In this document: piece after piece, positions 10,239 to 21,928 of the stretch
How positions within the stretch are numbered: the stretch's first letter is position 1
How the letters are laid out: every line of letters starts with the position of its first letter
Assembly (NCBI GenBank): GCA_037176885.1
Contig: JAWWNJ010000120.1
Coordinates: 620,001-684,000, forward strand
DNA length: 64,000 nucleotides
DNA from: Favolaschia claudopus
Lineage: Eukaryota; Basidiomycota; Agaricomycetes; Agaricales; Mycenaceae
Direction: 5' to 3'
Made by a program: the position numbers and the translations under genes
The notes under the pieces: model-generated
Database searches by the model: none
The model's input: the letters and a program-made list of their open reading frames with translations, nothing else
What the model was told of the DNA's origin: nothing

Positions 10239-11854
10239 AGTCCCCGCTCCCATCATGACCAAAATCGATCAAATGTCAAAAGCTGTCATTAGTATTACCA
10301 TTAGGAAACATATCCTGCACTTCGCCCACTAGGACTACGCAGGAAGGTCTGGGTTTCCGAGACTAGAATATTGGAAGGGAATCCAACGCCGTGAAAGAGT
10401 TTTCATCAGAATATGTGGTGGATATCAAAACCATGTGAATGAACACCGTGGAATGTCCCATTCACATAGTTGGACCCAGTGAAAATTTATCCGTGAAATT
10501 TCTGATTCACAACTTCGTAGTGGAATTCACAGAGTTTCTAGGGTGATGGCAAAACGGTCCAGGTTCCCACGGTGGGTCATTCCCGTTCCCCAATGTGTTT
10601 TACCCTTCCCCAAGGGGAAATCCCTCGGCCGGGAAAACGCGTTTTCGGCACCCAGAAAGCCTCGGAATGACCGATTTTTCGTGCCGGGGAACTTCTCCAT
10701 TCCGAGGGTGATGGCAAAACGGTCCAGGTTCCCACGGTGGGTCATTGTTTTACCCTTGCCCAAGGGGAAATCCCTCGGCCGGGAAAACGCGTTTTCGGCA
10801 CCCAGAAAAGCCCGATTTTTCACAAAGCCGCGGTACTGCATTTTGGAGTGAAGCAAGCGCTAGCTACTCTAAGTCGCTAGGAAATGTGAATCACATTAGT
10901 CTTTGGGAAGAGGAGCCCCGGAAACTTTGGTTTCTGGGTTCTCTGTGAGTGAGGCTTCCGGATGAGCACTAACCTACAAAACCCAGGGAACGCAGAGACC
11001 GGACAGGCGGAATCCGAGAAGACGACTTCGCCAAAGAACATGGCCAGAGAATAGAACTGAAAGAGAAAGATCCGGATAATTCTATACAGAAACCCGGGTT
11101 TCCGAATCTTTATGTAGAAACCCGGGGTTCAAATACCCTTCCAATTTAGGAAGGTGATTGCCCCAGTCTGCCGACTCGGCGGCGGGCGCGGCAACAGTGC
11201 TGAGGGTTGGTTTGACTGTCTAAGACGCTTTGATTTGCCGCTTCAGCATTAATTCCCAGTTGCGGTAGGTCTTAGATTGCTAGGAGCCTATCCCTGCTTC
11301 GCGGTTCCGAGATTGCCGTGTGCATGCCGACCAGGTCGCTATTTCCGCACCCGACAAGCCTAGCAGCCTCGCAATTAGCGTAGAACCTACGGAGATATTG
11401 TGGTCACTCCTTTGCTACTTTTTAATGCTTTGAATGAGGTCTCAAGCTGCCTGAAGGAAAGATATGAGTGTGCTCACTTTGACATCAAGCTGTGCCGAGT
11501 AATCGGCATCGCCCGTCTCCCCGGCATTTCTCAGAGTCGAAGGAAACTCACAGTGAAGAGCAATAGCCAACGCGTCAAGAAGCCTGCAAGGCGATATGGT
11601 ACCCACAATCCTTGTCTGAATGCAAAAAAGAAATGAAGACGGTGTTGCCGACCTAGCCGCGTTGAATGTTCGTTGATGCCATCGAATCGACGTAACTGGG
11701 TTTCTGTCCAGAATCTGTTAGAGTTTGTGCAGAGGGTTTCTGCAATATTGCCCAATATGGGGAGGGTTTCTACCTGCACCCCGGGTTTCTCAATAGAATT
11801 ATCCGAAAGATCCTCACAGATTGGATGCAATCGGCAAAGATTTGATCGAGATTA
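10239..11854. other. Intergenic repeat debris
   Basis: Apart from the duplicated unit at 10541-10812 I see no gene. The block at 11077-11200 (cagaaaccc..., gattgcccc) resembles 881-985. The 10430-10530 stretch (GTGAATTCAC-like motifs) resembles 48070-48170. Short ORFs have no family features. Confidence 0.5.
10541..10812. repeat. Duplicated ~105-125-bp unit
   Basis: GGGTGATGGCAAAACGG through TTTTCGGCACCCAGAAA is present at 10541-10665 and again at 10706-10812, with a small internal deletion in the second copy. A 40-bp spacer separates them. The antisense frames over the two units translate to a repeated peptide, which is a by-product of the duplication. Confidence 0.8.
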
Positions 11855-12224
11855 CAGTTGCGGCAAAATCAATTTACTTACCAAATAAGGAAATTTGCAT
11901 CAAAACCGCTCTACCGCACAGCAAAACCACCACAGGCACGCTGAAATGGCACAAAGGGCCTGTACTCCTGGAGCTGAGCCGGTCTACGCACAAAAAACAA
12001 CCGGATTCGTCATGTTTCTCACTGCTTTTGGCTGCACTTTATGAGACAAAGTTGCTGCTTATCCCGGCGAAACCAATACAAAGACGCCAGTTTTTCTACA
12101 TCAGGAATACAGGCCAGCAGTTCTTAGTATTCTTATCAACTTACCGCTCGAAAAAAACAAGCAAAAGGAGCGAATTGACGAGAATTTCCTTATTTAGTAA
12201 GTAAAATTGATTTTGCCGCAACTG
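11855..12224. mobile_element. MITE with CAGTTGCGG inverted ends and TA target duplication
   Basis: A 370-bp element with inverted ends of about 45 bp beginning CAGTTGCGGCAAAATC and running through TTTACTTAC to AATAAGGAAATT. TA flanks both ends (11853-11854 and 12225-12226). TA duplications and CAG-starting ends point to Tc1/mariner-type mobilisation. No transposase is encoded. Confidence 0.82.
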
Positions 12225-12226
12225 TA

Positions 12227-13965
12227 AGCTGAGCTCAAGCTGGAGCAGTGCAGAGTAGATTTGCAGTTGAACACTGAAAAAGGCAATTGAAGCACTGTAC
12301 GTGAAATCAGAGTTCCAAATGCGTGTCACCCGTGTGCCTCGGTGCAAGGTACTCAGGTAAGTATCCGCACGGAATTTCCCCAAAGTTCTGCACAGAAGAT
12401 TTAGCGGCCTATAAAATAGCAATAGCGATCAAGTTCAAGGAGAACATTGTTCGTTGAAGCGAAATCAAGGAATCGTGGCACCGTCCTGCCAATCGGAGCA
12501 GTAGAACTTGCACGTAAGTTGTTTCGAGTGGCGACAAAAGTTTGAATTGTAATCAGCCCCGTTCATTGAAGCCAAGAGCGGAGAGAGCTCGAGAAGGAAA
12601 CAAAAAGAATGCTGAAGGTGGATGCCGACTTGATGCTGACCATTATTAACTAAGTTGCAGTCAATCGACAGCCAATGCACAAATTCTGGCGGGGGCAAAC
12701 AGCAAAGTATGATCCGGGTGAACAAACACGGCCGTGGTAGAGAATTGTCGGATGCAAAGTTTGCGCCTCGTAAAAACCGCTGAAGACGGGAAAGCGCGAG
12801 CTCCAGTGCATTTGCCGTGAGAACACGATTCGTCGGCTAGTGTAATAACGGCGGAAGCCGTGAAATAGTCTTGAATAGCGCGGCCCAGTTGACAAAACAA
12901 AGGCCCCGTTAGCCAAAGTACACTGCCGAATCAACCAGGGGAGCCCAATGGCATGGGACAGAGTCGGGAATATACCGCCGAATTGCCTAGCGGCTCGAAT
13001 CGGCATCAAGATGAATGGAGCTGCAAAGATCAATTTACGAACTGGTGAGCATTGTAATGTGGACGTAGAATATAGAACAGCCCGAGAGGCATGACAGTGA
13101 AGAACATCTAACGGTACCAGGATAGCAGGCAATTATAGCCATTTAAATGCATGTAAGAAAGAAAGAGAAGAGACGGATTAACAGGGAAAATCATCACCGT
13201 CGAACAGTATGCCAAAAGAATAGAATAGCGTGAAGAAACGCAGCTGAAATAGACGATTCAAACACTGAGGTAATGGTGAATAAACCATGAGCCGAAGAGG
13301 CACAAACCCATGCTAACAAAAATGCATAGCAGCAGTGAATCGAGTTGGATTGACGACCATGACAGCGAAAGGAAATTGTTAACCTTGAATGTGAAATGAG
13401 ATGCAGCGGCGCAGAGAGGAAACGATGCTGAACCCCAGATTTGCAGATCGAAGTAGCTCACAGTGTTGAATATAAACGAAGCAATGCCTAGCGTCTGTAG
13501 AATGCGAGATTAAACATGCTACAGAGGGGCGGAAAATCCGGTATGCTGATCACAGCAGCGCATGCAAGGAGGAGGATACAGGGCCTCGCAGTACAGCGGC
13601 ATACTGGCAGAATAACACTGCACCTCAAAGAAGTACGGGAAATTGGGCATACACCTCGTAGTCGCCCGCAGCGGATGGCTGAAACAGACAATCCACCGTC
13701 AAATTAGACAAGTAGATTGTCCGGTAGGCTAAAGCAGAGAATCTTCGAGCGAGGCAAAGAAGACCGAAACGAAACTTGACAACAACAATGAATGGAAAGA
13801 GAAAGAGACCGACGAATTGGCCTCACATGTGGCAACAAATAATTGTAGTGCCGCAGTGCATGAGCGGCAAATGACAAGGTATAGCAATGCTACCAGCGAA
13901 GACTCAGGGGAAATTTGGTGTACAGGTGGCCGGAATAGTGAGCACTGGAGCACAGATACTGCACC
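12227..13965. other. Intergenic, no supported gene
   Basis: The longest frame (minus, 12650-13132) has no recognisable motif and overlaps other equally long frames. No RNA gene or element ends were recognised. Composition drifts toward the GCGGC/GAA-rich style of the following minisatellite. Confidence 0.45.
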
Positions 13966-14370
13966 CAGAAATTCCGGTATACAGGCCGCAGCGGCTCGCA
14001 AGGAGCATGCCAACAGATTATGGGCACTGCAGCATGCAAATTGCAGCATACAAGCCGAAATAATACTGGAGAGGCACGGAAATTCCGGTATACAGGCCGC
14101 AGCGGCTCGCAAGGAGCATGCCAACAGATTATGGGCACTGCAGCATGCAAATTGCAGCATACAGGCCGAAATAATACTGCAGGGGCACGGAAATTCCTGC
14201 GTACAGGCCACAGCGGCTCACTGCGGAGCATGCGAACGAAATAGTGGGCATTGCAGATTGCAGCATACAAGCCGAACAGAGGCACGGAGATTCCGGCGTG
14301 CAGGCCGCAGCGGCTCACTGCGGAGCATGCGAACGAGATAGTTGGCACTGCAGCATGCAAATTGCAGCAT
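13966..14370. repeat. 111-bp minisatellite, about 3.5 copies
   Basis: Units begin near 13976, 14087, 14198 and 14295, each containing ACAGGCCGCAGCGGCTC, GGAGCATGC and GGCACTGCAGCATGC. The first two units are nearly identical. The later ones diverge, and the last is shortened to about 97 bp. The period is a multiple of three, which explains the long repetitive frames on both strands; I do not treat these as genes. Confidence 0.88.
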
Positions 14371-15233
14371 ACAGGCCTAGGTCTTCGCAATCTTGACCTG
14401 GAGAAGAGACCACAGCAAACGAAGGTTCAAAAGTAATAGATGACGCACCAAATGACACCGAATTGTGGGTAGAAAGGCACAGGATAACAGCGGCGCAGAG
14501 GGACAATATAATTTGGTGAAAAGGCACATACAGTAAGTGGCACACATGCACACGAAATAATTTGGCACAACGGCATGGGATATGGGTCCTGAAAGCACGA
14601 CATAATGCAAGAAAGAAGCCAAGACAGTAGACAGTCGAATGCTCGAGGCAATCATGGAGACTGACAGTACTACGAAACAAAGAGGACCAGGAATTACTTA
14701 CTCACATTGTTTGCTATGTTAGCGCGCATACCAACCAAGCTTTCATTTCCGAGATCGCTTTGTGATTGTTGAGAGGGGAGGTTAACCCCACGCGCACGCC
14801 GGTCAAGATGTCGGGACTCGGGAGAGGAGAGCCTTGAATGATATGCTTGTTTGCGATTGAGCGAGCGAGAAATGGGACCGAGGATGGCCACAAAGCATAA
14901 TAACAAAGGCCAGATAAGTGTTGCAATGCCAAGCAGCATGCATGCTGAAACCGGTTGGAGGAAAGCCTCAGAGAGTGCAAGTCTTAACGGAATAGGGGTA
15001 AGAGCATCACCGGGTCGTTGAGACTAGTTAGGACCAGGCAACAGGGAAAGGCACTGTATTAGAGCCGCAGGAAATGCTGAAGATGAGAAACAAGAAAGCC
15101 CAGAAGCCCCCAGACAACGCAGTTCCAAAGCCGAGAAAGCCTTGAGGAGAGCGAGAGGAAAGAAGAGAGACGATCATCGATCAATGATCGGCATCTTTCC
15201 TTCTTGCTCTCTTAGCTAGCCGGCTAAGTGCTC
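14371..15233. other. Intergenic, no gene seen
   Basis: Only short overlapping frames without family features. There is no copia reverse transcriptase left of 15234, so the 3' half of the copia element at 15.7-18.8 kb is missing here. Confidence 0.45.
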
Positions 15234-15690
15234 TATGGTGCGCTCGGCCTAAACACCACCAAATAGGTCCCATCATTGATGTGATCATTGATGTCTCAAA
15301 TCGACCGAAGGAAAAAAATTAAATTTAAATTGTATTTTTTGCTGCACAATTGGGGCCAGGCAGAGTTAAAACATACCAGGAAACCTCAATTGGTGTAGCA
15401 GCGAGGTCACAGAGGTCTCTGAGAGCATATAAAATGTCAGTGGTGACCTAAATTAGGCATGTTCCGTAAGCTCACATGACTGATTGATTGATTGCATCAC
15501 TGATGTCTCAAATCGGCCCCTGCGGAAAAAGTATTTATTGTGAGTTTTGAGCGGATGAAGAATCCCTCTTGAGGGATTGTACTACTATCTAATCGGAGTG
15601 TTTTGGCCAGAGGATCAGTCGTGGGAAGGTTTTGATCAGGTGGAATAAATTTCGTTCTTGTTTGGTGGTGTTTAGGCCGAGCGCACCATA
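15234..15690 (+). mobile_element. TATGGTGCGC-family MITE, copy 2
   Basis: A 457-bp element with TATGGTGCGCTCGGCC at the left and the exact inverse at the right end. Internally it is very close to copy 3 (54372-54837), which is in the opposite orientation. It lies at the point where the copia polyprotein stops resembling pol, so it inserted in or next to the already shortened copia element. GCTC flanks both sides, but the other copies show no matching 4-bp duplication. Confidence 0.85.
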
Positions 15691-18600
15691 GCTCGTGGTG
15701 CTCGCTTTGAGCACACGCTGTCATTCCCCATGACCGATTTCTCACGGAGACAGCTTTATTGCCTGTTTCATCCACTTTGACTTTGGGAACCACTTTGGAT
15801 TTAATAGGCTTGACACCGTCTGGTATGGGAACAACATCATAGACATCATTTGCTCGGAAACCAGCAAGTTCCTCTTCAAGTCCAGCTTTCCAATGTTCAG
15901 CATTAGGACCCTGCAATGCTTCTTGCCAACTAGAAGGGTCAAGAGGGTTCTGAGCTAAAAAGGCTTCTTCAATAGCATCATCTAGAGAAGCAAGCAAGAC
16001 TGCCTGTGGAGCATCAGGGACTTCAATGTCTGGTTCAACAGAAGCTTCATTTTCTTTCGCCTGTTTACGTGCTGCATTCTCTGCATCACGCTGAGCTTTT
16101 GACTGATGCTGTGGTCCTTCAGCTATTCTGTCGTACTCAGCAGTGGGATGTTGTGCCCTTGCATGTGGACGTGTTGACCGCCTAGTAGGTTCCTGTCGTA
16201 CGCCTGCGACCTTGCGCAATGGTGGAGCTCCCCTATTTGATGGATGGACAATAGACGGTGGATCAGCCTGACTTAGATTATCCCCCACTGAACCTGGTAT
16301 TGGGTGAGGTAGAGTGTCCGGCGGTTCATCGTCATCGTCATTATCACCATAATATGGGGTAGACCTCTTCCGCAGTGTCTGAGCAAAATCCTCATATTCT
16401 TTCCTAGATGTAGCAGGTGCCTCAAGCTTTGGTTCTATAGGTGAATGAAGTTCCTGGTCATCAAACCGAACATGCCTAGATGTGATGGTTTCGCCATAAG
16501 AACCATCTTTGTTGATTACTAAGTCATATGCTTTACTGTTTTCATGGTAGCCAACAAAGATGCACCGCTTTGCTTTATCACCAAATTTCTGCTTGTGACG
16601 CTTTTCTTTAAGAATGAGAGGATAAGCTCTACAGCCAAAGGGATGCAGGTGTCGTATGTTTATTGGACGGTGAAAGAGTTTCTCATGAGGTATTTCAAAT
16701 TCCTGTGCTGAAGTAGGTGTTCTATTCACAGTATAACCAGCTGCTCGCATTGCTAAGACCCAAAATTTACGAGGAAGGCGTGAGGCAATCAACATAGTTG
16801 TAGCTCTGGAAACAAGTGTTTGATTCATTCGCTCTGCTACTCCGTTTTGCTCTGGGGTGTAAGGTGCTGTTGTTTCATGGATGATGCCTAGACGTTTGAA
16901 TTCTGTTTCCATTTGATGAGACGTGAATTCACCACCCCCATCTGTGCGAAAGAATCGAGTCCAGCCCTCACAGAATTCCCAATTAGTGCCTCAGTAGATT
17001 TTCGCCATTCTTTGAGTTTTGAATAGACTTGGGATTTCTTTTGGGCAAATAGAATCCACACCTCAGAGGAATGATGATCTATAAGGACCACCCAGTAGCG
17101 TATTCCACCTGGGAATTCTGGCGTTACTGGACCACCAACATCAGATGATACAATATCTAAAGGACCACGAGCTTTGGTTTGACTTTTGGAAAATGGTAAT
17201 TTCTTCATTTTCCCAAGAACACAGGGTTCACAGAATTTGGGGACTCCTGTCAAGGATGTAATTTCACCAAGTCGGCCTTTAGCAACAGATTTCTGTAATA
17301 GTTGGAAATTTGTATGACCGGATATTCGATGAAGATGATTGATATCCATAGCAAATAGTGCATGTGGATCTTCACTCAAAGGAGTATAGACAATGTGGTA
17401 CAGTCCCTTCCGATGCTTGGCTTCAATCATTCTTTGCCCTTTTGGGTTTCGAACAATGCAGCTATCTGCTTCGAACATGCTATTGTATCCCTTTTTAGCC
17501 ATTTGTTGCACTGAGACAAGTGTGATACCAAAGGTTGGGACATGTAATGCACGTAAAGAGACATCAGACATCCCTCGCTTTGTTTTGCAAGATAGACGGA
17601 TGGTTCCAGTTCCAACTGCATCACAATATGTGTCATTTCCAAGCCGCACCCTTTTCGGTGGATTGAGTACTTTATAAGAACCTGTCTCAAACCATGCCTC
17701 ATTTGGTGTCATGGTAGTAGAAGCGCCAGAGTCAATTACCACAGCTTTGGATGAAGGGTTTGCATCACTCAAAAGATAAGCAGACATAGCAGCATAAGAT
17801 TTCTGGGAAACAACAGGTACAGCTAAATGTCCATGTTCAGAGTCATCGGAATCAGATTCGGAATCTGTAGTAGCAGAGGCATTTGCCTTGTCACGGCGCT
17901 TTCTAGGTCTCACTTTCTCAGACTTCTGCTTGTCATTCTTCTTTGAGTCCTTTGATCCCTGCGCTAGATTCTTCAACTGATAGCAGTTATCGGAGGTATG
18001 AGATTTGTTCTGTCCATGTATAAGGCAATGTTTATCGCCCTTGGCAGATGGCTTTCCTTTGCCAGGGTTTGTGGATTTAGCAGCTAGAGCAGTGTCGTCG
18101 CCGTTCTCACTCTTTGGTAGTTTACCAAGAGTAATCAGGCGAGCACGAGCTTTATCCCAAGTTATGCCTGTACCAAGAGAGGAAACAATGTTCCCTTTAA
18201 TGCCTGTCCAGTAGCTATCATCTGGTAGAGTGCTGAGCAGAATGAGAGGCTGAAGCTCTGGGGGGAATGGAAATTCCAGGCGTGCAAGCCTATCAAAGCA
18301 GGTCTTGATAGCAGCTACATGAGAAAGAATCTTGTTGCGATCCATGAGCTCTGGTTCGCCTTCAATAACGAGCTTGGTGCTAAAAAGTTCTGCTAGAACA
18401 CCCATTGCAGAATCGGCACGATTTTCTGCTTCAAAGCGCTGGCGCAGTTTGGCCCAGAGAATTCCAGCATTAGATTCGTTGACATACTCTGTGCGCAGTT
18501 CTGCTGAAAGAAGCTTCTGAATGACACCTAAAGCACGGCTATTACGTTCGCCAGGGGTATCCTTGAAAGCTACTCCAGCAACAGGAGCTGTGGCAGGCAG

Positions 18601-18828
18601 AGGAGTGACGGCAGCAGCAGCAACAGAGGCATCAGCTGCATTTGCAGCGAGGATAACAGATTCAAGCAGAGTGTAGACTCCCTGTAGGCGCAGTTCCACT
18701 GTAGCATTAACATGAAAAATCGGCCAGTCTTCTGCTCCGGAAAGCTCAGAAGAAGCCGAGTTTGCCGCAGTTGACATTGTGTGAGAAGTCCGAGGTGAGA
18801 TAACCAGAGTCCGAGGGAATTTCGGCAA
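15691..18828 (-). pseudogene. Ty1/copia Gag-Pol remnant, frameshifted and lacking RT/RNase H
   Basis: Read right to left from 18828. A copia Gag is followed by a protease with active site DSGAS, the GAG-pre-integrase zinc finger (H...H...CX2C in HRISGHTNF and CEPCVLGK), and integrase (DIVSSDVGGP, WVVLIDHHS). Near 16975 the frame changes; the continuation RTDGGGEF and PEQNGVAERMN lies in the second frame (16912 downward). This is followed by the Ser/Pro-rich linker and the first residues of reverse transcriptase (WKAGLEEELAGF). It stops at the MITE boundary, so RT motifs and RNase H are absent. No LTR could be defined; a 2.6-kb TIR element starts only about 100 bp beyond the Gag start. Confidence 0.85.
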
Positions 18829-20061
18829 CAGGTCGTGTGATTGATTGATTGATACAAGTCTGTGCTTGTGATGCTTCGAGCTCTGATGAGCGAGCAGGTG
18901 AGTCTTCCAATAGGTACGTCTTCAGAGCAGTAACCCTAGGAGCTTTGATTAAGCAATCGACCTGTAGACCGGAATCCGGATTTAGATTAATCCGTGCGCT
19001 AGGTCACTAGGGTGGGTAGGATCTGAGCAATGGGGTGAAAAGACCGATTAATCAGACTGTGTGTTCAAACCGTTCAACAACTTAAACCGATTAACTCGAG
19101 AGCATGTTCAAACCCTAAACTACGAGAATACTATCGAACAACTGTTCAAGCCGCGGATGAAACAGAACTGCGATTAAACCAGCAGCAGATTAAACAGACG
19201 GATAAACGGACAATGTTACATACAAAAAGGCAGACATCGGGGATGGAACACACGACTTCGTAGCTTGTTGGGAAGCACATTATACCACTCTACAAATGCA
19301 GGAGTTACTGACAACATGATCACGGATCCAACCAAACCAGCAACCAACCATTACCTGTCATTCAGCCAGTTTGAACACATTCAAACAAATGTTCAACGGG
19401 GTCCGATTGATCGGCAGAATTAAACAGCAAGCTAGTCCTTTGTTTGACCAAATCTGAGACAGATTCTTCCTACATAGATCCAGTTCTCTTTCTTTTACCG
19501 GAAATTACCTCCCCAGAGCCTGAAACCGGTTCTTCCTCCAATTGCCTGAGCCAAAATTCCCGAACTAAGGCTGTTGCATTTCTGTCAGGCATATTAGACA
19601 GTATCCAGAAGTCTGTAAGATTGTACGAACCCCATTTCACTGTGAGAAATCCACATATTTCTTGACTCGGGATAATTCTTCCACTTGACCCGATACTGGA
19701 GTATATTCTGAGAACCAAATGAATTGGTTGATGATGAAATCTAATATTTCATGGCTTACCTTAGATCTCTTGCACTTTCGTGCATCTCGAATGGCCTCGA
19801 TCTCGAAGGACTCGTTGCTAGGGACAAGATGTTGCCCCTGCTTGTGGGTCTCTGGGGTGAAAGATTTTGTTTTACCCCTGCTTGTAATATATTAACTCTC
19901 TAAATAATGTTGATTCAGCTGACTTACTTCTTTCTTCCAGGCATCTTCGGTGCAAGTTGGTGTAGGAGGAGAGACGTGGCAGATCACGTTTGGCGGCCAT
20001 AGTTGATGCCGGCTCCACGTCACGTCACATCAGTCACACTCTTGCTTCTCGCTACGTAACC

Positions 20062-20262
20062 ATGTCGGACGAGTCGCAATCTGGATCGGGTGGAGAAGAA
20101 ATCTCGGATGAGGAACTCAAGGATACATTGAAGGTCAATCAGAGCACATTGTTTGAGCAAAATAACTTACTAGTTCCAGGTTATCAACAAGCTTCACAAG
20201 TCAAAAAAGGCTCGGAAGAATCGGAAGCTACAGCCGTTTTGGAAACAATATACGGGTTTTGA
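20062..20262 (+). CDS. Short acidic ORF truncated by a MITE (hypothetical)
   Basis: The frame from the ATG encodes a Ser/Glu-rich start (MSDESQSGSGGEEISDEEL) and then about 30 residues before entering the MITE at 20231, where it soon stops. Its start resembles the acidic N-termini of many nuclear proteins but nothing specific. It may be an exon of a lost element gene. I do not recognise it, and the evidence that it is expressed is weak. Confidence 0.25.
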   Translation: MSDESQSGSGGEEISDEELKDTLKVNQSTLFEQNNLLVPGYQQASQVKKGSEESEATAVLETIYGF

Positions 20263-20597
20263 TTGAGTGGTGCTCGTTCGTTTGTGCTTACGTCTGTTGA
20301 CGATTCTGTCATCGGCAAAGCCGGGAGCACCACTCTGTGGGGCGCTGCCGTACCACATCAAGTGCCGCTGGTCCCTTGTTTCGGCCCTTGCTCGCAAGTC
20401 ATGGCCGTGTCGAGCTTTGGGCAAATAGCAGCTGAGTCTTAATCCTAAGTTCTGTTAGGCTCCTGTTTTTTCCTGGTGTTCTCTGGGTGGCGGAAGCAAA
20501 GCCGAAGTGGAGCTGGTGATGGGAAGCACAACAAAGGTAAGCACAAACGAGTGAGCACCAGTTGATCAAAACCCGTATATTGTTTCCAAAACGGCTG
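20231..20597. mobile_element. MITE with CAGCCGTTTTGG ends and TA target duplication
   Basis: A 367-bp element with nearly perfect inverted ends of about 65 bp starting CAGCCGTTTTGGAAAC and running through TATACGGGTTTTGAT. TA lies on both sides (20229-20230 and 20598-20599). It is nested inside the 18932-21572 element. Its mariner-like organisation matches that of 11855-12224, but its end sequence is different, so it is a separate family. Confidence 0.85.
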
Positions 20598-21242
20598 TAC
20601 CGGCAGAGGATCTCGAAACTCTGAAAAGCGGTGTTCTTCCATGTGTTTGCGTCATCGGATTCACAGAAGCAAGACGGCGATCAACTGTCAAGTCAAAATG
20701 TACTCAAACATAGCGATATTCAAAAGCAAGGTTCTACTCTTGCCTACATCAACTACCAAAGTAATGCTCTCCTCACCTGTCTCTGGAGTCTACCGAAATA
20801 TAAGCCAACGCTATACGGTCTACTAACGTCAGGAAAAACGGATTTAATCCGTAGATGTCAACTATTATGATATCATCAATATCACTGATAGCTCCACGAT
20901 TAGATCTGGTAGCACCCAATCACTGGGCCCCAAACGTCATCTCGGCGGACTCTGTCATTGATTCTCGGCAACCAGACGCACGCGGCAAAGATGGGCTGAC
21001 CTTGAACAATGTTTCCTCTTCTTCTTTTTTGTTTCGGACTATCAATTGATGTGACTTGGAAGAGATTATTATGGACGAAGTGGTTACAAAAGACGCCGTT
21101 TTTGGGATATTGTTTATTTCTCTGATAATCTGTTGTTTAAACTTGGTTTAAACAGTTTAACGTTCATTAATCACTGAAATGGATTGAAAAATGGATTGAA
21201 AGAAACAGATACGGACCTAAGGCAAAACCAGTTAGGTATGTC

Positions 21243-21325
21243 CAGGTTCTTCTAGTGGTTACGTGCTTCAGTCATCTTGTTGGCTGCCTTGGTGAGGTGT
21301 TTGGTTCGAACCCCGCAGGAATCGT
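21243..21325 (+). other. tRNA-like sequence
   Basis: It has an A-box-like TCTAGTGGTTACGTG and a B-box-like GGTTCGAACCC at tRNA spacing, on the plus strand. The acceptor and anticodon stems do not close well by eye. It lies inside the 2.6-kb TIR element. A tRNA pseudogene or tRNA-derived SINE head is more likely than a functional tRNA. Confidence 0.4.
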
Positions 21326-21616
21326 CTTTTTGGAGAGATTATTTCAACCTTCCTCGCCGGCTTAATCCGTTTAATCTGATCCTCGCTTTATGTTTAAGCA
21401 TGTAATTTCCAGTGGGTTGCACAAGCCGTGTTTAATCCATAATCGGTTCAATGTTTGAGCAGTTTAAACAATCTACACGGTTCTTGGCCCTGTAGATGTA
21501 GGGCCACTACTGATTAATCCGAATCCGGATTCCGGTCGATAGGCAAGTTGCTTAATCAAACCTCCTGGGGTTTTATTTCAGAGAGCTAGCGCTCGGTGGC
21601 CCATAACCTAACAGAA

Positions 21617-21797
21617 TCTGAAAATGCGCGGAAGGCGCAATAACCTCAGTCTCCCGCAATGTGGGATGTCGATGAAAGACTATATATTAAATACCTGAAA
21701 ATGCGCGGAAGGCGCAATAACTACACAATGAGTAAGTAAATACAAGTAGGTAGATAGATAGAGAACTCACCCTCAGTCTCCCGCAATGTGGGATGAA
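21617..21797. repeat. Interleaved short direct repeats
   Basis: CTGAAAATGCGCGGAAGG occurs at about 21617 and 21696. CCTCAGTCTCCCGCAATG occurs at about 21646 and 21773. The second motif also has an inverse partner (GACTGAGG, about 21800), giving a local hairpin. Confidence 0.6.
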
Positions 21798-21928
21798 AGA
21801 CTGAGGGTGGTGGACAGACGAGCACGGTTTATATGTAAGAACAAGGCTGTATGATAAGTATCAGATATCTATCAAGGGCCGGAGCGGCGGGGCGGCTACC
21901 CGGAATAATTCATATTCTGACACCGAGT

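Larger units (their letters stand above)
18932..21572. mobile_element. 2.6-kb TIR element with subterminal GTTTAAAC/GTTCAAAC arrays
   Basis: The left end AACCCTAGGAGCTTTGATTA... GACCGGAATCCGGATT is matched in inverse at the right end (about 21505-21572, ...CCGGATTCCGGTC... AATCAAACCTCCTGGGGTT). The terminal repeats are imperfect over about 65 bp. Inside the ends lie many copies of GTTCAAAC/TTTAAAC-like motifs (19060-19200 and 21127-21480), the pattern of transposase-binding subterminal repeats. No transposase is recognisable; a short acidic frame (ATG at 20062) is cut by a nested MITE. The target duplication is unresolved. Confidence 0.6.

Noticed and set aside
10541..10812. CRISPR-like or regulatory tandem array
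   Set aside because: Only two long imperfect units with a short spacer; a simple duplication explains it, and the organism is a fungus.
12650..13132. 160-aa minus-strand ORF as a gene
   Set aside because: No recognisable motif, overlapping alternative frames of similar length, and no splice-compatible neighbours.
13729..14390. Long repetitive Cys-rich ORFs over the minisatellite
   Set aside because: The 111-bp period is divisible by three, so open frames arise automatically on both strands.
15497..15740. C-terminal extension of the copia polyprotein
   Set aside because: The same peptide appears in an unrelated MITE copy at 54372-54837, so it is MITE sequence read through, not pol.
21243..21325. 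Functional tRNA gene
   Set aside because: A- and B-box-like motifs are present, but acceptor and anticodon stems do not close by eye.
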